From JANQPA01 sp964628385 (lineage in GTDB: Bacteria; Bacteroidota; Bacteroidia; Chitinophagales; Saprospiraceae), in NCBI GenBank assembly GCA_964628385.1, contig CAZVOD010000007.1, forward strand, positions 42,416 to 106,415: 64,000 bases of DNA, written 5' to 3'. Shown one piece after another: positions 15,248 through 23,919 of the stretch. The notes under the pieces were generated by a model, which saw only the letters and a list, made by a program, of their open reading frames with translations, made no database searches and was not told where the DNA came from. Numbering within the stretch: the stretch's first letter is position 1; every line of letters starts with the position of its first letter. A program made the translations under genes and the position numbers.

Positions 15248-17320
15248 ATGCTCAAAACACTACTAATAGACAATTACGATTCTTACACACACATCATTTA
15301 CCAGTATTTGTGGAAGCTCAGTGGTGAAAAGCCATTGGTGATCAAAAATGATCAATTGAAAATTGAAGCTCTGGCCAGGCTAGATTTTGAAAACATCGTC
15401 ATATCTCCCGGCCCGGGTACGGTAACCAGCGATAAAGATATCGGCATTTGCAAAGACATCTTTGAATATTTTCCCAATAAAACCATACTAGGCGTTTGCC
15501 TGGGGCACCAGTTGCTGGGGCATCACTTTGGGAGTAACATTATGCCTGCACCTCAACCCATGCATGGGAAGTATTCTAAAGTTGCACTTAAGCCTTCACC
15601 TCTTTTTGCGAATATGCCCGCAGAAATTGAGGTAGTACGGTATCATTCACTAGTTATTGATCAGCCAGGTGATCAACTGGAAGTCATCGGCCGCTCCAAA
15701 GACGATGATCAAATTATGGCCATTCAACACAAGGAAAAACCCTTCTTTGGCGTACAATTTCATCCGGAATCTATAGGAACAAGCTGGGGTGAAATGATCT
15801 TCCATAATTTCCTAACCATCAGTAGCAACTGGACTTCTACCGGTCAATTGCAGCGGAAAAGATCCCTTCGAAAATTATCTTTAAAAGCAATTCCCTGGAA
15901 AGATCCACAACACATATTCGAACATTGTTTTCACCATCATCCTTATTGTTTCTGGCTGGATTCCAGCCTGATCGGTACCAATGGCCGCTATTCCTTTATG
16001 GGGGCTTCTGAAAACTTTGTTGCTCTAGATCAGGGAAAAATTCAGGTCAACGGCAGTATTCCTCAGCCCTCAGATCCGTTGACGGGTCCTGATACTTTTT
16101 TCGATTACCTGAAAAAATCCAGTATACAGGAAGCTGTTGCTTCAGAGGAAGACATGCCATTCAAAGGAGGTTGGCTGGGTTACCTGGCGTATGAAAGTCA
16201 TCAGTACTTTATGCCCTATTTCAAGTCTGCACAATTAGACCAACTGAACTATCCCGAAAGTTTCTTTCTTTGGGTGGAAAACTTCATTGCATTCGATCAT
16301 CTTACACAACGCCTCTATTTGTGCTCCGTCAGTGAGGATGAAGCGAATAGGGCTGAATGGGTAACACAGATAGAGTTTGAGTTATCGCAAATTGAATACA
16401 GATATCCATCAATTTGTCACCCGAAAACTAAGCCATACAAAACTGAACCAGCTGCTTTTGATTTACAAAAAGAGAAAGAAAGCTATTTAGAAGACATTCA
16501 AAAAATCCAACAACTTATCAGGGAGGGTGAGTCTTACGAAGTATGTCTGACCAATGAGTTTTCCATTCTTGCTAAACTTGACCCTTTCGATCTTTATAAG
16601 GTTTTAAGAAAAACCAACCCTGCGCCCTATTCTGCATTTATCAAAATGCCAGGTACGGCTTTTCTAAGCTCCTCACCAGAGTGTTTTTTCACCCTGAATG
16701 CGGATAAAAAAATAAAAAGCGAACCCATCAAAGGTACCCGACCCATCGGCACTACTCAAGCAGAAACTCAACACATAAAGGAAGAATTACTCAGCAATAC
16801 CAAAGACCATTCTGAACTGCTCATGATTACTGATCTGATCCGAAACGATCTGTCCAAAGTTTGCAAACCCGGATCCGTAAAGGTCTCCGAGATGTTGTGC
16901 CTTTCTGAATACGCAACCGTTTTACAAACCTCCTCCGTTATTGAGGGTAGCTTACTGGCTGAAAAAACAGCTATCGACGTTTTGAAAGAAAGCTTTCCGG
17001 GCGGTTCGATTACCGGTGCTCCCAAATTGAGGACGATGGAGATCATTGAGCAATTTGAACAAAGAGCCAGAGGTTTGTATACTGGAAGCATCGGTTATTT
17101 GTCACTGGATCAGGCCGCAGAGTTCAATATTGCCATTCGAACGATGGTGTATGAAGAAGCCGCTTCAAAACTTTCTTTCGGCAGTGGTGGAGCCATCCTG
17201 GCAGAATCTGATCCCAATGCAGAGTTTGAGGAGATTTTAGTCAAAGCCTTTGCCCTGATCCGCGCTACTCAACAAGCAAGTCTGGTCCCGACAAAAACAC
17301 AGACCTATGAATTTGATTGA
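15248..17320 (+). CDS. pabAB: Fused aminodeoxychorismate synthase (glutamine amidotransferase + component I)
   Basis: 690 residues. Residues 1-190 form a class I glutamine amidotransferase: IDNYDSYTH at the start, SPGPGT oxyanion loop, nucleophile Cys84 in GVCLGHQ, HGKYS, and the His172/Glu174 pair in FHPES. Residues ~215-680 form the chorismate-binding domain, with EPIKGTRP, ELLMITDLIRNDL and PGGSITGAPKLRTMEIIE. The PIKGTRP lysine and the pairing with the PLP enzyme downstream favour p-aminobenzoate synthesis (folate) over anthranilate. PabA and PabB are separate proteins in many bacteria; the fused form is a known alternative. The 3' end overlaps pabC by 14 bp. Confidence 0.9.
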   Translation: MLKTLLIDNYDSYTHIIYQYLWKLSGEKPLVIKNDQLKIEALARLDFENIVISPGPGTVTSDKDIGICKDIFEYFPNKTILGVCLGHQLLGHHFGSNIMPAPQPMHGKYSKVALKPSPLFANMPAEIEVVRYHSLVIDQPGDQLEVIGRSKDDDQIMAIQHKEKPFFGVQFHPESIGTSWGEMIFHNFLTISSNWTSTGQLQRKRSLRKLSLKAIPWKDPQHIFEHCFHHHPYCFWLDSSLIGTNGRYSFMGASENFVALDQGKIQVNGSIPQPSDPLTGPDTFFDYLKKSSIQEAVASEEDMPFKGGWLGYLAYESHQYFMPYFKSAQLDQLNYPESFFLWVENFIAFDHLTQRLYLCSVSEDEANRAEWVTQIEFELSQIEYRYPSICHPKTKPYKTEPAAFDLQKEKESYLEDIQKIQQLIREGESYEVCLTNEFSILAKLDPFDLYKVLRKTNPAPYSAFIKMPGTAFLSSSPECFFTLNADKKIKSEPIKGTRPIGTTQAETQHIKEELLSNTKDHSELLMITDLIRNDLSKVCKPGSVKVSEMLCLSEYATVLQTSSVIEGSLLAEKTAIDVLKESFPGGSITGAPKLRTMEIIEQFEQRARGLYTGSIGYLSLDQAAEFNIAIRTMVYEEAASKLSFGSGGAILAESDPNAEFEEILVKAFALIRATQQASLVPTKTQTYEFD

Positions 17321-17909
17321 AACGATAAAATACAAGGAGGGCCAATTTTTTACTCTGGAATACCACGAAAAGCGTTTGAATAAGGCGCGGAAAGCTCTTT
17401 TTGGCTGTGAAGATGCATTAAAATTATTCCCTCTGCTTTCGGACACTGATAGTCCGGGCCGAGGACTCCATAAATGCAGACTCACCTATGCGAAGCAGCT
17501 TGAAAAAATTGAATTTGAACCTTATCAGCTGCCTCAAATCAAATCCTTAAAATTGATTCATGCTGATGACTTTGATTACCGTTACAAATACAAAGACCGA
17601 AGTGGCTTAGCAGCTTTGTACCATCAAAGAGAAGATTGCGACGACATCATCATAGTCAAAAATGGGCTGATCACCGACAGCTATTACGCCAACCTGGTTT
17701 TTGACGACGGAGACAAGCTCTTTACTCCCCGACTCCCACTTTTAGAAGGGACCAAAAGAGCGCATTACCTAAAAGAACAAGAGATCCTTGAAGCTGATCT
17801 CGGTCCATCTGATTTGAATCGATTTCGAAGACTACACCTCATCAATGCTATGATTGACCTGCATGAGTGCGCTTTGGACCTGAGAAAAAGACAAGTGGTT
17901 TTTGATTAA
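17307..17909 (+). CDS. pabC: Aminotransferase class IV protein, probable aminodeoxychorismate lyase
   Basis: 200 residues, shorter than typical PabC (about 260-290). It has the class IV features DYRYKYKDRSGL (PLP lysine likely within residues 95-97), DDIIIVKNGLITDSYYANLVF, and TPRLPLLEGTKR near the C-terminus. PabC releases pyruvate from aminodeoxychorismate to give p-aminobenzoate, a folate precursor. The overlap with pabAB makes this a two-gene unit covering all three activities. The N-terminal subdomain is compact rather than broken: the start ATG is followed directly by the conserved LIETIKYKEG strand. Confidence 0.82.
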   Translation: MNLIETIKYKEGQFFTLEYHEKRLNKARKALFGCEDALKLFPLLSDTDSPGRGLHKCRLTYAKQLEKIEFEPYQLPQIKSLKLIHADDFDYRYKYKDRSGLAALYHQREDCDDIIIVKNGLITDSYYANLVFDDGDKLFTPRLPLLEGTKRAHYLKEQEILEADLGPSDLNRFRRLHLINAMIDLHECALDLRKRQVVFD

Positions 17910-17925
17910 TACTCGGGATTTGAAG

Positions 17926-18075
17926 TCAAATATCTGATCCGTTATCACCCATTTTTCTGCCTCTTTTACGTATGGCAATGGTTGCTGAAATTTCTACCTT
18001 AATTCTTCCAAGTACTGTACTTTTGAGTTTTGGTATTTCTATGACATCCTCGTTTACCACAACCAGCTGGTTCAT
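17926..18075 (-). pseudogene. Possible gene remnant (49-codon ORF) in a decayed spacer
   Basis: The 17910-18332 stretch has no intact gene. On the minus strand an ATG at 18075 opens a 49-codon frame that reads like real protein (MNQLVVVNEDVIEIPKL..., then a basic ATIAIRKRGRK segment) and stays open upstream for about 17 more codons (RESGVSPAEASIIYD) before a stop. Another short frame (MNHHRFTHLPWQVKM...) begins just upstream in a different phase. This looks like the frame-shifted tail of a lost gene. I do not recognise the family. Confidence 0.25.
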
Positions 18076-18332
18076 GTCATAAATTATTGAAGCCTCTGCA
18101 GGGGATACGCCTGATTCTCGATCATTTTAACTTGCCATGGCAAATGAGTGAATCTATGGTGATTCATTGTAATAGTTCTTTCTCTTCCATAAAAGCTGTG
18201 TTTCTTTTGTTATTGTGCCAGAGACCAGTTGAAACTAGCCTGTATCAGTGAGATCTTGTTAATCCTAAAATTCTGAAAAACTGATGTAGACAGGAAAAAG
18301 TAACAATGCGCCCTTACAATACCTGATTAATG

Positions 18333-18437
18333 CAAGTTGCGATTCACTTCGTGCAGTCTAGCCATGCGTCAAATTTTGCTTCGAAATCGAAGATTTCTTA
18401 CAAAATTTTCCTTATGACCAGACAACATCGCAACTTG
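18333..18437. repeat. Long imperfect palindrome next to xisI
   Basis: The outer arms CAAGTTGCGAT (18333-18343) and ATCGCAACTTG (18427-18437) are perfect 11-bp inverted repeats. Inside, GTCTAGCCAT and its counterpart ATGACCAGAC pair with two differences. AAATTTTG (18371-18378) pairs with CAAAATTT (18401-18408), and CTTCG-AAAT-CGAAG forms the tip (18379-18392). The whole ~105 bp can fold into one long hairpin, ending 6 bp before the xisI stop codon. It resembles a REP/MITE-type element. There is no T-run, so a simple terminator is unlikely. Confidence 0.75.
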
Positions 18438-18443
18438 GGTTAA

Positions 18444-18752
18444 TTAATTTACCTCTTCCATATTTTTGATCAGCTTTTCAGGAATACCTTGAGCTATCAA
18501 TTCTTCTGCTAAAGGCTTATCAACATTATTTTGATGAATGATTACTTTGCCATCTTCACTAACTTCCAAATGCCTTAAAACCTGATACTGGTAGTTCCCG
18601 TTTTTCCATCCCATAACCAATTGTATGTATTGATTTCCAGTAACATCTATTAATAAATGATCTTTTAAGTCAGGAAAATATCGATTGGGGAAACCCAACT
18701 TACTTTCCAGATAGGACTTGATGCTGCTTTTTATTTCTAATACTTTATCCAT
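18444..18752 (-). CDS. xisI: XisI family protein
   Basis: 102 residues with the XisI pattern: an N-terminal helix (KSSIKSYLESKLG), DHLLIDVTGNQYIQLVMGW, Y-YQVLRHLEVSEDGKVIIHQNN, and a C-terminal LAEELIAQGIPEKLI. XisI and XisH were first described as factors controlling excision of the fdxN element in heterocyst-forming cyanobacteria. They also occur as a pair in other bacteria, where their role is not settled. The start lies 16 bp inside xisH. No nitrogen-fixation gene or excision element is visible here. Confidence 0.85.
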   Translation of the reverse strand: MDKVLEIKSSIKSYLESKLGFPNRYFPDLKDHLLIDVTGNQYIQLVMGWKNGNYQYQVLRHLEVSEDGKVIIHQNNVDKPLAEELIAQGIPEKLIKNMEEVN

Positions 18753-19147
18753 TGCTTAATCATTTGAATAGTAATATTAACAACTATTAAGTTGACCTTA
18801 TGTTTTTTCAGCCAATTGTACAGAACTGGCACTTTTTTAATTTTCTCAAACGCTTCTGTTGAAATAGCCAAGAAAATAGGATGACCAATTTCTTGTTCTT
18901 CAAGAGCTTCTCTGTAAAACTCATATTGCCCATAGGCATTGTAGCAATCATATAAAGCAGATTTACTAATCGTTTTCACTTCTATGAAGATAATCTTAAG
19001 CTTTGAAGTTGTCAAGTTATTCTTTTCTGCTTCCAAGTCTATTTCAATAGTTGTACCATCTAATAAAAGATAGAATGGATCAGCAGATATTTTCCATACA
19101 TCATTGATCAAAGCTTTCTTGACAGCTTCGTGTATCTTGTCTCGCAT
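18737..19147 (-). CDS. xisH: XisH family protein (endonuclease-fold)
   Basis: 136 residues. The segments KALINDVWKISADPFYLLLD, IDLEAEKN, IIFIEVKTISKSALYDCYNA and GQYEFYREALEE match XisH. The D...E-K arrangement with IEVK resembles the PD-(D/E)xK nuclease core that has been proposed for the family. It forms a two-gene unit with xisI. Base composition is AT-rich relative to neighbours, and the pair sits between a decayed spacer with a palindrome and a tRNA gene, a common setting for acquired genes. Nuclease activity is inference. Confidence 0.85.
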   Translation of the reverse strand: MRDKIHEAVKKALINDVWKISADPFYLLLDGTTIEIDLEAEKNNLTTSKLKIIFIEVKTISKSALYDCYNAYGQYEFYREALEEQEIGHPIFLAISTEAFEKIKKVPVLYNWLKKHKVNLIVVNITIQMIKQWIKY

Positions 19148-19231
19148 GGACTAACTTTAAAATTTTAAAAAACCATTTTCGCCCACCTTCGCCGAGAGCT
19201 CCGGTGGGAAATAATTAGCATCTGGGCAAAA

Positions 19232-19269
19232 AAAAATGTGATTTGACGAAATGCCAAAATCACATTTTT
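19232..19269 (-). terminator. Stem-loop terminator downstream of tRNA-Lys
   Basis: A 13-bp stem (19232-19244 with 19257-19269) and a 12-base loop. On the minus strand it is followed by about nine T residues, so it can end the tRNA transcript before xisH. Confidence 0.8.
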
Positions 19270-19325
19270 AGGAAAGCTTATTGCACGTTTGCAGTGTGGC
19301 TAATTGTGCGTGCTCTGAAAATTCG

Positions 19326-19398
19326 TGATCCCGCTGGGGTTCGAACCCAGGACCCTTTGATTAAAAGTCAAATGCTCTACCAGCTGAGCTACGGAATC
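19326..19398 (-). tRNA. tRNA-Lys (anticodon TTT)
   Basis: A 73-base cloverleaf. The acceptor stem GATTCCG pairs with CGGGATC (one G-T pair). The D arm contains AGCTCAGCTGGTAGAGC. The anticodon stem-loop has loop CTTTTAA, giving anticodon TTT (lysine). The T arm contains GGTTCGAACCC. The discriminator is A and CCA is not encoded, as is usual in Bacteroidota. A strong terminator follows. Confidence 0.96.
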
Positions 19399-19566
19399 TT
19401 ACTGTTGATATACCTTTTTTGAAAGGCGTTGCAAATATAAAGGCTTTTAAAGAATCGTGCAAATTTTGATAGAAGAAATTCTTTATTCCTTTGTGTTTTG
19501 CTCTGCAAATATATTTAAGTTTCAGAACTTTCAAAACCTTTAGAAAGCCTGCAGAGAGCTTTTGAC

Positions 19567-20262
19567 TTAACTATGATTGACAGCCTGATGTACAAAATCA
19601 ATGAAAGCATCAGAGTTATTATAGTCTTTTAACACATAACGAGCCCCCATTTGTTCCAACACATGATAGTCTTCTTTATGACGTATGCCGACAAAACTCA
19701 TATTCAGGTTTTGGGTAGTACGCACATCCCAGATGGCGTCTCCTACGTATACAACGCGCTCAAAGCTTTGTGTCGTTCTGCCACTCAATGTTACAGCTTC
19801 TTTCAATATGTCCTCCCGGGTAACCTTACCGTCGGCACCGCTAAAGGGCAAATGATGTGCAGTGATATCCACGTGTTCCAACTTCAGTTGTTGAGGGCGC
19901 TTCCAGCCTCCGGTAGCAATGGCTAATTCGAAATTATCATCTGTATCCAGCTTTTCTACCATAGAACGGGCTCCGGGAATCTCAAAAAACTGGTCAGGCC
20001 AACGATTTCGGTTGGAAGCTAGAATTTCCATGTAAAGTTCTTCAAAGGCGGTTCTTTCTTCTTCTGCTGGCAACCGATTAAAATGCATCTCAAAAACCGT
20101 ATTAAAAATTACGGTATCAGTCACGTGAGGATATTTGCGCCAATCGATCCCGGGAAACTCTTTCCCGAATTTCTGCTTATAAGCTGTGGCAAAAGACTTA
20201 CTATCCTGATGGTCTTTAGAATATACTAATGTGCCATCTACATCAAATATTACAAGTATCAT
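19567..20262 (-). CDS. HAD-superfamily hydrolase (phosphoglycolate phosphatase-like)
   Basis: 231 residues. Motif I is DVDGT at 8-12 (nucleophile Asp8, acid Asp10). Motif II is the ATGGW segment, with a following Lys in the KRPQQLK region. Motif IV is VGDAIWDVRT. The C1-type helical cap lies at ~20-100. The subgroup matches small phosphate-ester phosphatases; the substrate cannot be told. It lies 8 bp after dinB on the same strand, so it is probably cotranscribed with it. Confidence 0.85.
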   Translation of the reverse strand: MILVIFDVDGTLVYSKDHQDSKSFATAYKQKFGKEFPGIDWRKYPHVTDTVIFNTVFEMHFNRLPAEEERTAFEELYMEILASNRNRWPDQFFEIPGARSMVEKLDTDDNFELAIATGGWKRPQQLKLEHVDITAHHLPFSGADGKVTREDILKEAVTLSGRTTQSFERVVYVGDAIWDVRTTQNLNMSFVGIRHKEDYHVLEQMGARYVLKDYNNSDAFIDFVHQAVNHS

Positions 20263-20270
20263 AGGTTAAT

Positions 20271-21335
20271 TTAAAAGTCAAAAGACAATTGAATTCCTCC
20301 AATAAGCTGTTCTTGCGATAGGTTGGAAACCGATATTCCCAACAATCTAACTCTGTCGCCGCCCTGAATGTTTTCTTTCAATAATTTTAGCGCGGTTTCT
20401 TTCATAAACTCTACCTCGCGCAGTTCGCCACCGAAAGACCTACTACGGGTGATAATGGTAAAGTCCGCATATTTGACTTTTAGGGTAAGCGTACGGCCAA
20501 AATTATCTTTTTTGACCATGGCGTTATGCACTACTTCACACAAATAATCAGTTTTTTCCTGCATCGCCTGAATGGTGGTCAAATCTTCTGAGAAAGTACG
20601 CTCTGCTCCTATAGACTTACGGATGCGGTTGGGATTGACCGGCCGCTCATCTTCCGCTCTTACTATATAGTAAAAATGAAGTCCCATTTTGCCAAATCGC
20701 TTGACCAGGTCTACCTGGCTCAGCTTTTTGAGGTCGGCTCCGGTGTGGATATTCATTTTTTTCATTCGCTCAGCCGTTACCTTTCCTATGCCATGGAATT
20801 TATGAATGGGCAACTCATCCAGGAAGGGCTGGGCTTCTCTTGGGTGGATGACTTTCAGACCATTGGGCTTATTGATATCAGAGGCCGTTTTAGCCAAAAA
20901 TTTATTAAAAGAAACACCAGCAGAAGCCGTCAATTGTGTGGTTGCATAAATTTTTTTTCTTATCTCTTCTGCTATTAAAGTAGCTGAACGCATAGCTTTA
21001 TGATTATGAGTAACATCCAGATAAGCTTCATCTAGCGATAGTGGCTCTACCAAATCAGTGTATTCCAGAAATATTTCGCGAATTTGTGTGGAAACCTGCC
21101 GATATACTTCAAAACGAGCTTTTACGAAAATCAGTCCCGGACATTTACGAGTTGCCACCACACTGGGCATGGCAGACCGTACCCCATACTTCCTGGCTTC
21201 GTAACTTGCAGAGGCCACTACTCCTCTTTTAGAAGAACCGCCAACCGCAATGGGCTTCCCGGCTAGCTCCGGGAAATCGCGTTGCTCCACAGCTGCATAA
21301 AAGGCATCCATATCAATATGTATGATCTTTCGCAT
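20271..21335 (-). CDS. dinB: DNA polymerase IV (Y family)
   Basis: 354 residues, full length. Catalytic motifs are IIHIDMDAFYAAVEQRD at the start and SLDEAYLDVT near residue 105. GVVASASYEARKYGVRSAMP is the finger region, HKFHGIGKVTAERM the thumb HhH, and the little-finger domain follows (SIGAERTFSEDL). The extreme C-terminus QLSFDF resembles a beta-clamp-binding peptide. Translesion DNA synthesis. It is the first gene of a two-gene unit with the HAD hydrolase. Confidence 0.95.
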   Translation of the reverse strand: MRKIIHIDMDAFYAAVEQRDFPELAGKPIAVGGSSKRGVVASASYEARKYGVRSAMPSVVATRKCPGLIFVKARFEVYRQVSTQIREIFLEYTDLVEPLSLDEAYLDVTHNHKAMRSATLIAEEIRKKIYATTQLTASAGVSFNKFLAKTASDINKPNGLKVIHPREAQPFLDELPIHKFHGIGKVTAERMKKMNIHTGADLKKLSQVDLVKRFGKMGLHFYYIVRAEDERPVNPNRIRKSIGAERTFSEDLTTIQAMQEKTDYLCEVVHNAMVKKDNFGRTLTLKVKYADFTIITRSRSFGGELREVEFMKETALKLLKENIQGGDRVRLLGISVSNLSQEQLIGGIQLSFDF

Positions 21336-21722
21336 TTCAGAGTTATTCGACTAGTGTTTTTAAGCGTAAATGCCGATTATAGACGAGCATATATATTTTT
21401 TCAATAAAAATTATTAAATTGAGAAGGCTTGTGTTACATCATAATAAAACTACGCAGCTTTAGGATTCAATTGTTTTATTAATCCACTAAACCACCTCGC
21501 AGTAACAAATCCTTCAAAATCTCACACAAAGACAGTCCAAAAATTGTCATTTGACAAGAAATCATTACTTCGGAACATTTTGCACCCAAACTTGACCTTA
21601 AGCCTTTAAAAACTAACACCTTAAGTCAAGCTTTAAAAAATTTCATCTTGTACACTTATGATAACTTGTACTATTTACAGCAAGTTAGAAAATTCATTTT
21701 TGTAGTGTAAAAAACGAAATCT
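21336..21722. other. Divergent intergenic region dinB / crp-like gene
   Basis: 387 bp, AT-rich, between divergent starts. I see no ORF with coding character, no RNA gene and no strong hairpin. It must hold the promoters of both genes, but I find no clean TTG/TAnnTTTG pair. Confidence 0.5.
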
Positions 21723-22409
21723 ATGAAAGCTATTCAAAATCCTGTCGTGACTTATCTTAACGAGTTATCTATTTTTAATGCGCTGGATGCTAAGGAGCGC
21801 AGTCAACTGGCCGCACATGCAGAAAAAGTAATCGTAAAGAAAACTAATTATCTGTATGAATTAGGTGATCCGTCCAATAGCATTTATTTTTTGGTAAAAG
21901 GTACGATAAAATTAGGGGGTACTGGCCACGATGATCGCGAAGTGATCAAGCGAGTGGTGTACCCCGGCACTATGTTTGGAGAGCTGTCACTTCTAGGCGA
22001 AGGTTGCCGCCAGGAATTTGCTATGAGTATGAATGAAGATGCCGAGCTTTACCGTCTGGATGCTAAAGTGATTAATTTGCTCATGCAGCACAATCATCAA
22101 CTCACTCTGAATTTACTGGATTGGATAGGCCAGCGCCTCAAAAAAACAGAAGCCAAACTGGAATCTATGATTTTTAAGGATGCCAGAGCAAGAGTGATTG
22201 ACTTTTTGAAGGAAACAGCCAGATGTGTCGGCAGGAAAATTGGCTATGAGCTGCTGATTAAGCATTGTTTTACTCAGCAGGACATTGCCAATATTACTGG
22301 TACTTCCAGACAGACTGTCACTGCTGTGCTGAATGAATTAAAGAAAGCCAATTTAATTCATTTTAATCGAAGGAGCATATTGATAAGAGATTTATCAAAA
22401 CTAGCTTAA
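21723..22409 (+). CDS. Crp/Fnr-family transcriptional regulator
   Basis: 228 residues. The cyclic-nucleotide-binding-like beta barrel spans ~15-125 (FLVKGTIKLGG, YPGTMFGELSLLGEG). The long C helix is ~125-150. The winged helix-turn-helix spans ~165-225 with FTQQDIANITGTSRQTVTAVL as HTH. There is no N-terminal Cys cluster, so it is not an Fe-S Fnr. Effector and targets are unknown; it is transcribed alone. Confidence 0.9.
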   Translation: MKAIQNPVVTYLNELSIFNALDAKERSQLAAHAEKVIVKKTNYLYELGDPSNSIYFLVKGTIKLGGTGHDDREVIKRVVYPGTMFGELSLLGEGCRQEFAMSMNEDAELYRLDAKVINLLMQHNHQLTLNLLDWIGQRLKKTEAKLESMIFKDARARVIDFLKETARCVGRKIGYELLIKHCFTQQDIANITGTSRQTVTAVLNELKKANLIHFNRRSILIRDLSKLA

Positions 22410-22458
22410 TTCCGTATCGCATCCTTTTCTTTACATCCGTAAACCACAGGAGAAGAGC

Positions 22459-23394
22459 TTATCTTTCTTCTCTGCTTTCAAAGGGGATGTCTACAACCAT
22501 TCCCTCAATGCCAGCTACTACATTTTTAAAAACGCGACCTGCTTCCAACTCGAAAGCAGCAATATCCCTGTGCTGGGAAGAGTAATGCCCGAGCACTAGC
22601 TTTTTGGCAGCAGCCTTTTTGGCAATAGTAGCGGCCTGCAGCGCCGTGGAATGCATCGTAGCCCTGGCGCGTTCCTTTCGCTCTTCCAAAAAGGTAGATT
22701 CATGGTATAGCAGATCAACGCCTTTTATATGAGGGATGATGGCTTCAGAATACATGGTGTCGGAGCAGAAAGCGAAAGCTCTGGGCTCAGGTGCCGGAAT
22801 CGTCAATTCACTGTTATGCAAAGTTCGGCCATCTTCTAATTTAACGGCTTCTCCTCTTTTGGCAGCCAGTATCTGAGATACCTCCAGACTGTACTCCTGG
22901 ATTTTCTCAGGCCGGATATTGGGTTTGCGCTTCTTTTCTCTGAATAAATAGCCTGTAGTTGGAATTCTGTGAATTAGAGGAATAGAGTGAACTTCCACCA
23001 GATTATTTTCAAAAATCTTTTGATGCTTTTCCGTATCTACAATGTTAATATTCAGCGGATATACCAGTTCTGTATAACTACTCTGAAGCTGTACTTCTAT
23101 GAATTCTCTGATACCGGCAGGCGCATAAATATCCAGTGGACGCTCACGCCTAAAAAGGCTGTAAGTAGTGATCAATCCCATCAGACCATAAACATGATCG
23201 CCATGTAAATGACTTATGAAAATCTGATCAATTCGTCCAGATTTTACATCGCATTCCTGCAATCTTACCAGTGTCCCTTCGCCACAATCAATTAGAAAGT
23301 AGTTCTCTTGCACGTTGAGCACCTGAGCTGTTGGGAAACGACCATTGGCTGGTATGGCTGAATTAGTGCCTAAAATGGTCAATTCAAACTTCAT
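22459..23394 (-). CDS. rnz: Ribonuclease Z
   Basis: The start is the ATG at 23394 (311 residues, MKFELTILGTNSA); a longer frame from 23442 adds 16 unsupported residues. It is a metallo-beta-lactamase fold with the HxHxDH motif SHLHGDHVYGL, CGEGT upstream of it, and the PxxHR-type segment HSIPLIHRIPTTGY. AFCSDT and YHESTF supply further metal ligands, and the C-terminal LVLGHYSSQHRD contributes the last one. RNase Z trims tRNA 3' ends, which suits a genome whose tRNA genes lack encoded CCA. Confidence 0.95.
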   Translation of the reverse strand: MKFELTILGTNSAIPANGRFPTAQVLNVQENYFLIDCGEGTLVRLQECDVKSGRIDQIFISHLHGDHVYGLMGLITTYSLFRRERPLDIYAPAGIREFIEVQLQSSYTELVYPLNINIVDTEKHQKIFENNLVEVHSIPLIHRIPTTGYLFREKKRKPNIRPEKIQEYSLEVSQILAAKRGEAVKLEDGRTLHNSELTIPAPEPRAFAFCSDTMYSEAIIPHIKGVDLLYHESTFLEERKERARATMHSTALQAATIAKKAAAKKLVLGHYSSQHRDIAAFELEAGRVFKNVVAGIEGMVVDIPFESREER

Positions 23395-23541
23395 AATATT
23401 TTTTTTCCTAAAAGATCCCCGTAATCTATCGGTCTTAGACAAGTCGATTGGAGTAATATATTTCTGTGCATTATCCCAAATAATAATTCTCTGAAATAAT
23501 CACAAGACAAGTTAATGCTCTCCCCGAAAATTTGACAACCC

Positions 23542-23919
23542 TTACTCTTCGTCGCCTTCTATCTCTCTTTGGATTTCATCCATAAAGACATACTCAATAG
23601 ACTCTTTAACGGTAGGAATGATTGTCAAAACGGTATCTACTCTGGAGATTTTCAATAATTTCTTAACATTTTCGCTAATAATGCCGGTGAGGATAAAAGT
23701 TCCCTGACTTTTCCACAGGCGGTTGGCTGTCAAAATTGCACTAAGACCTGACGAATCGACATAGTTTACATCTGACATATCAAGTATCAAATTTCTGGCT
23801 CCTTCGTTTGCCAGGATAACAAACTGAGACTTTAAACCAGGGGCAACAAGGGAATTCAGATTTTCTTCCTGAGGAGAAAAGATAGTATATTTTTCTTCTT
23901 TGGTTACTGAATATTTCAT
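23542..23919 (-). CDS. STAS-domain protein (anti-sigma factor antagonist-like)
   Basis: 125 residues. The STAS fold has LILDMSDVNYVDSSGLSAIL at ~60-79, including the SSG phosphoacceptor region. An acidic tail follows (IQREIEGDEE). These proteins bind serine-kinase anti-sigma factors and release sigma or other partners when unphosphorylated. No kinase or phosphatase partner is nearby. It is upstream of rnz on the same strand, about 150 bp apart. Confidence 0.88.
   Translation of the reverse strand: MKYSVTKEEKYTIFSPQEENLNSLVAPGLKSQFVILANEGARNLILDMSDVNYVDSSGLSAILTANRLWKSQGTFILTGIISENVKKLLKISRVDTVLTIIPTVKESIEYVFMDEIQREIEGDEE

Noticed and set aside
15248..17320. Anthranilate synthase (trp operon)
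   Set aside because: No trp genes adjoin it, and the PIKGTRP signature with overlapping class IV lyase points to folate biosynthesis.
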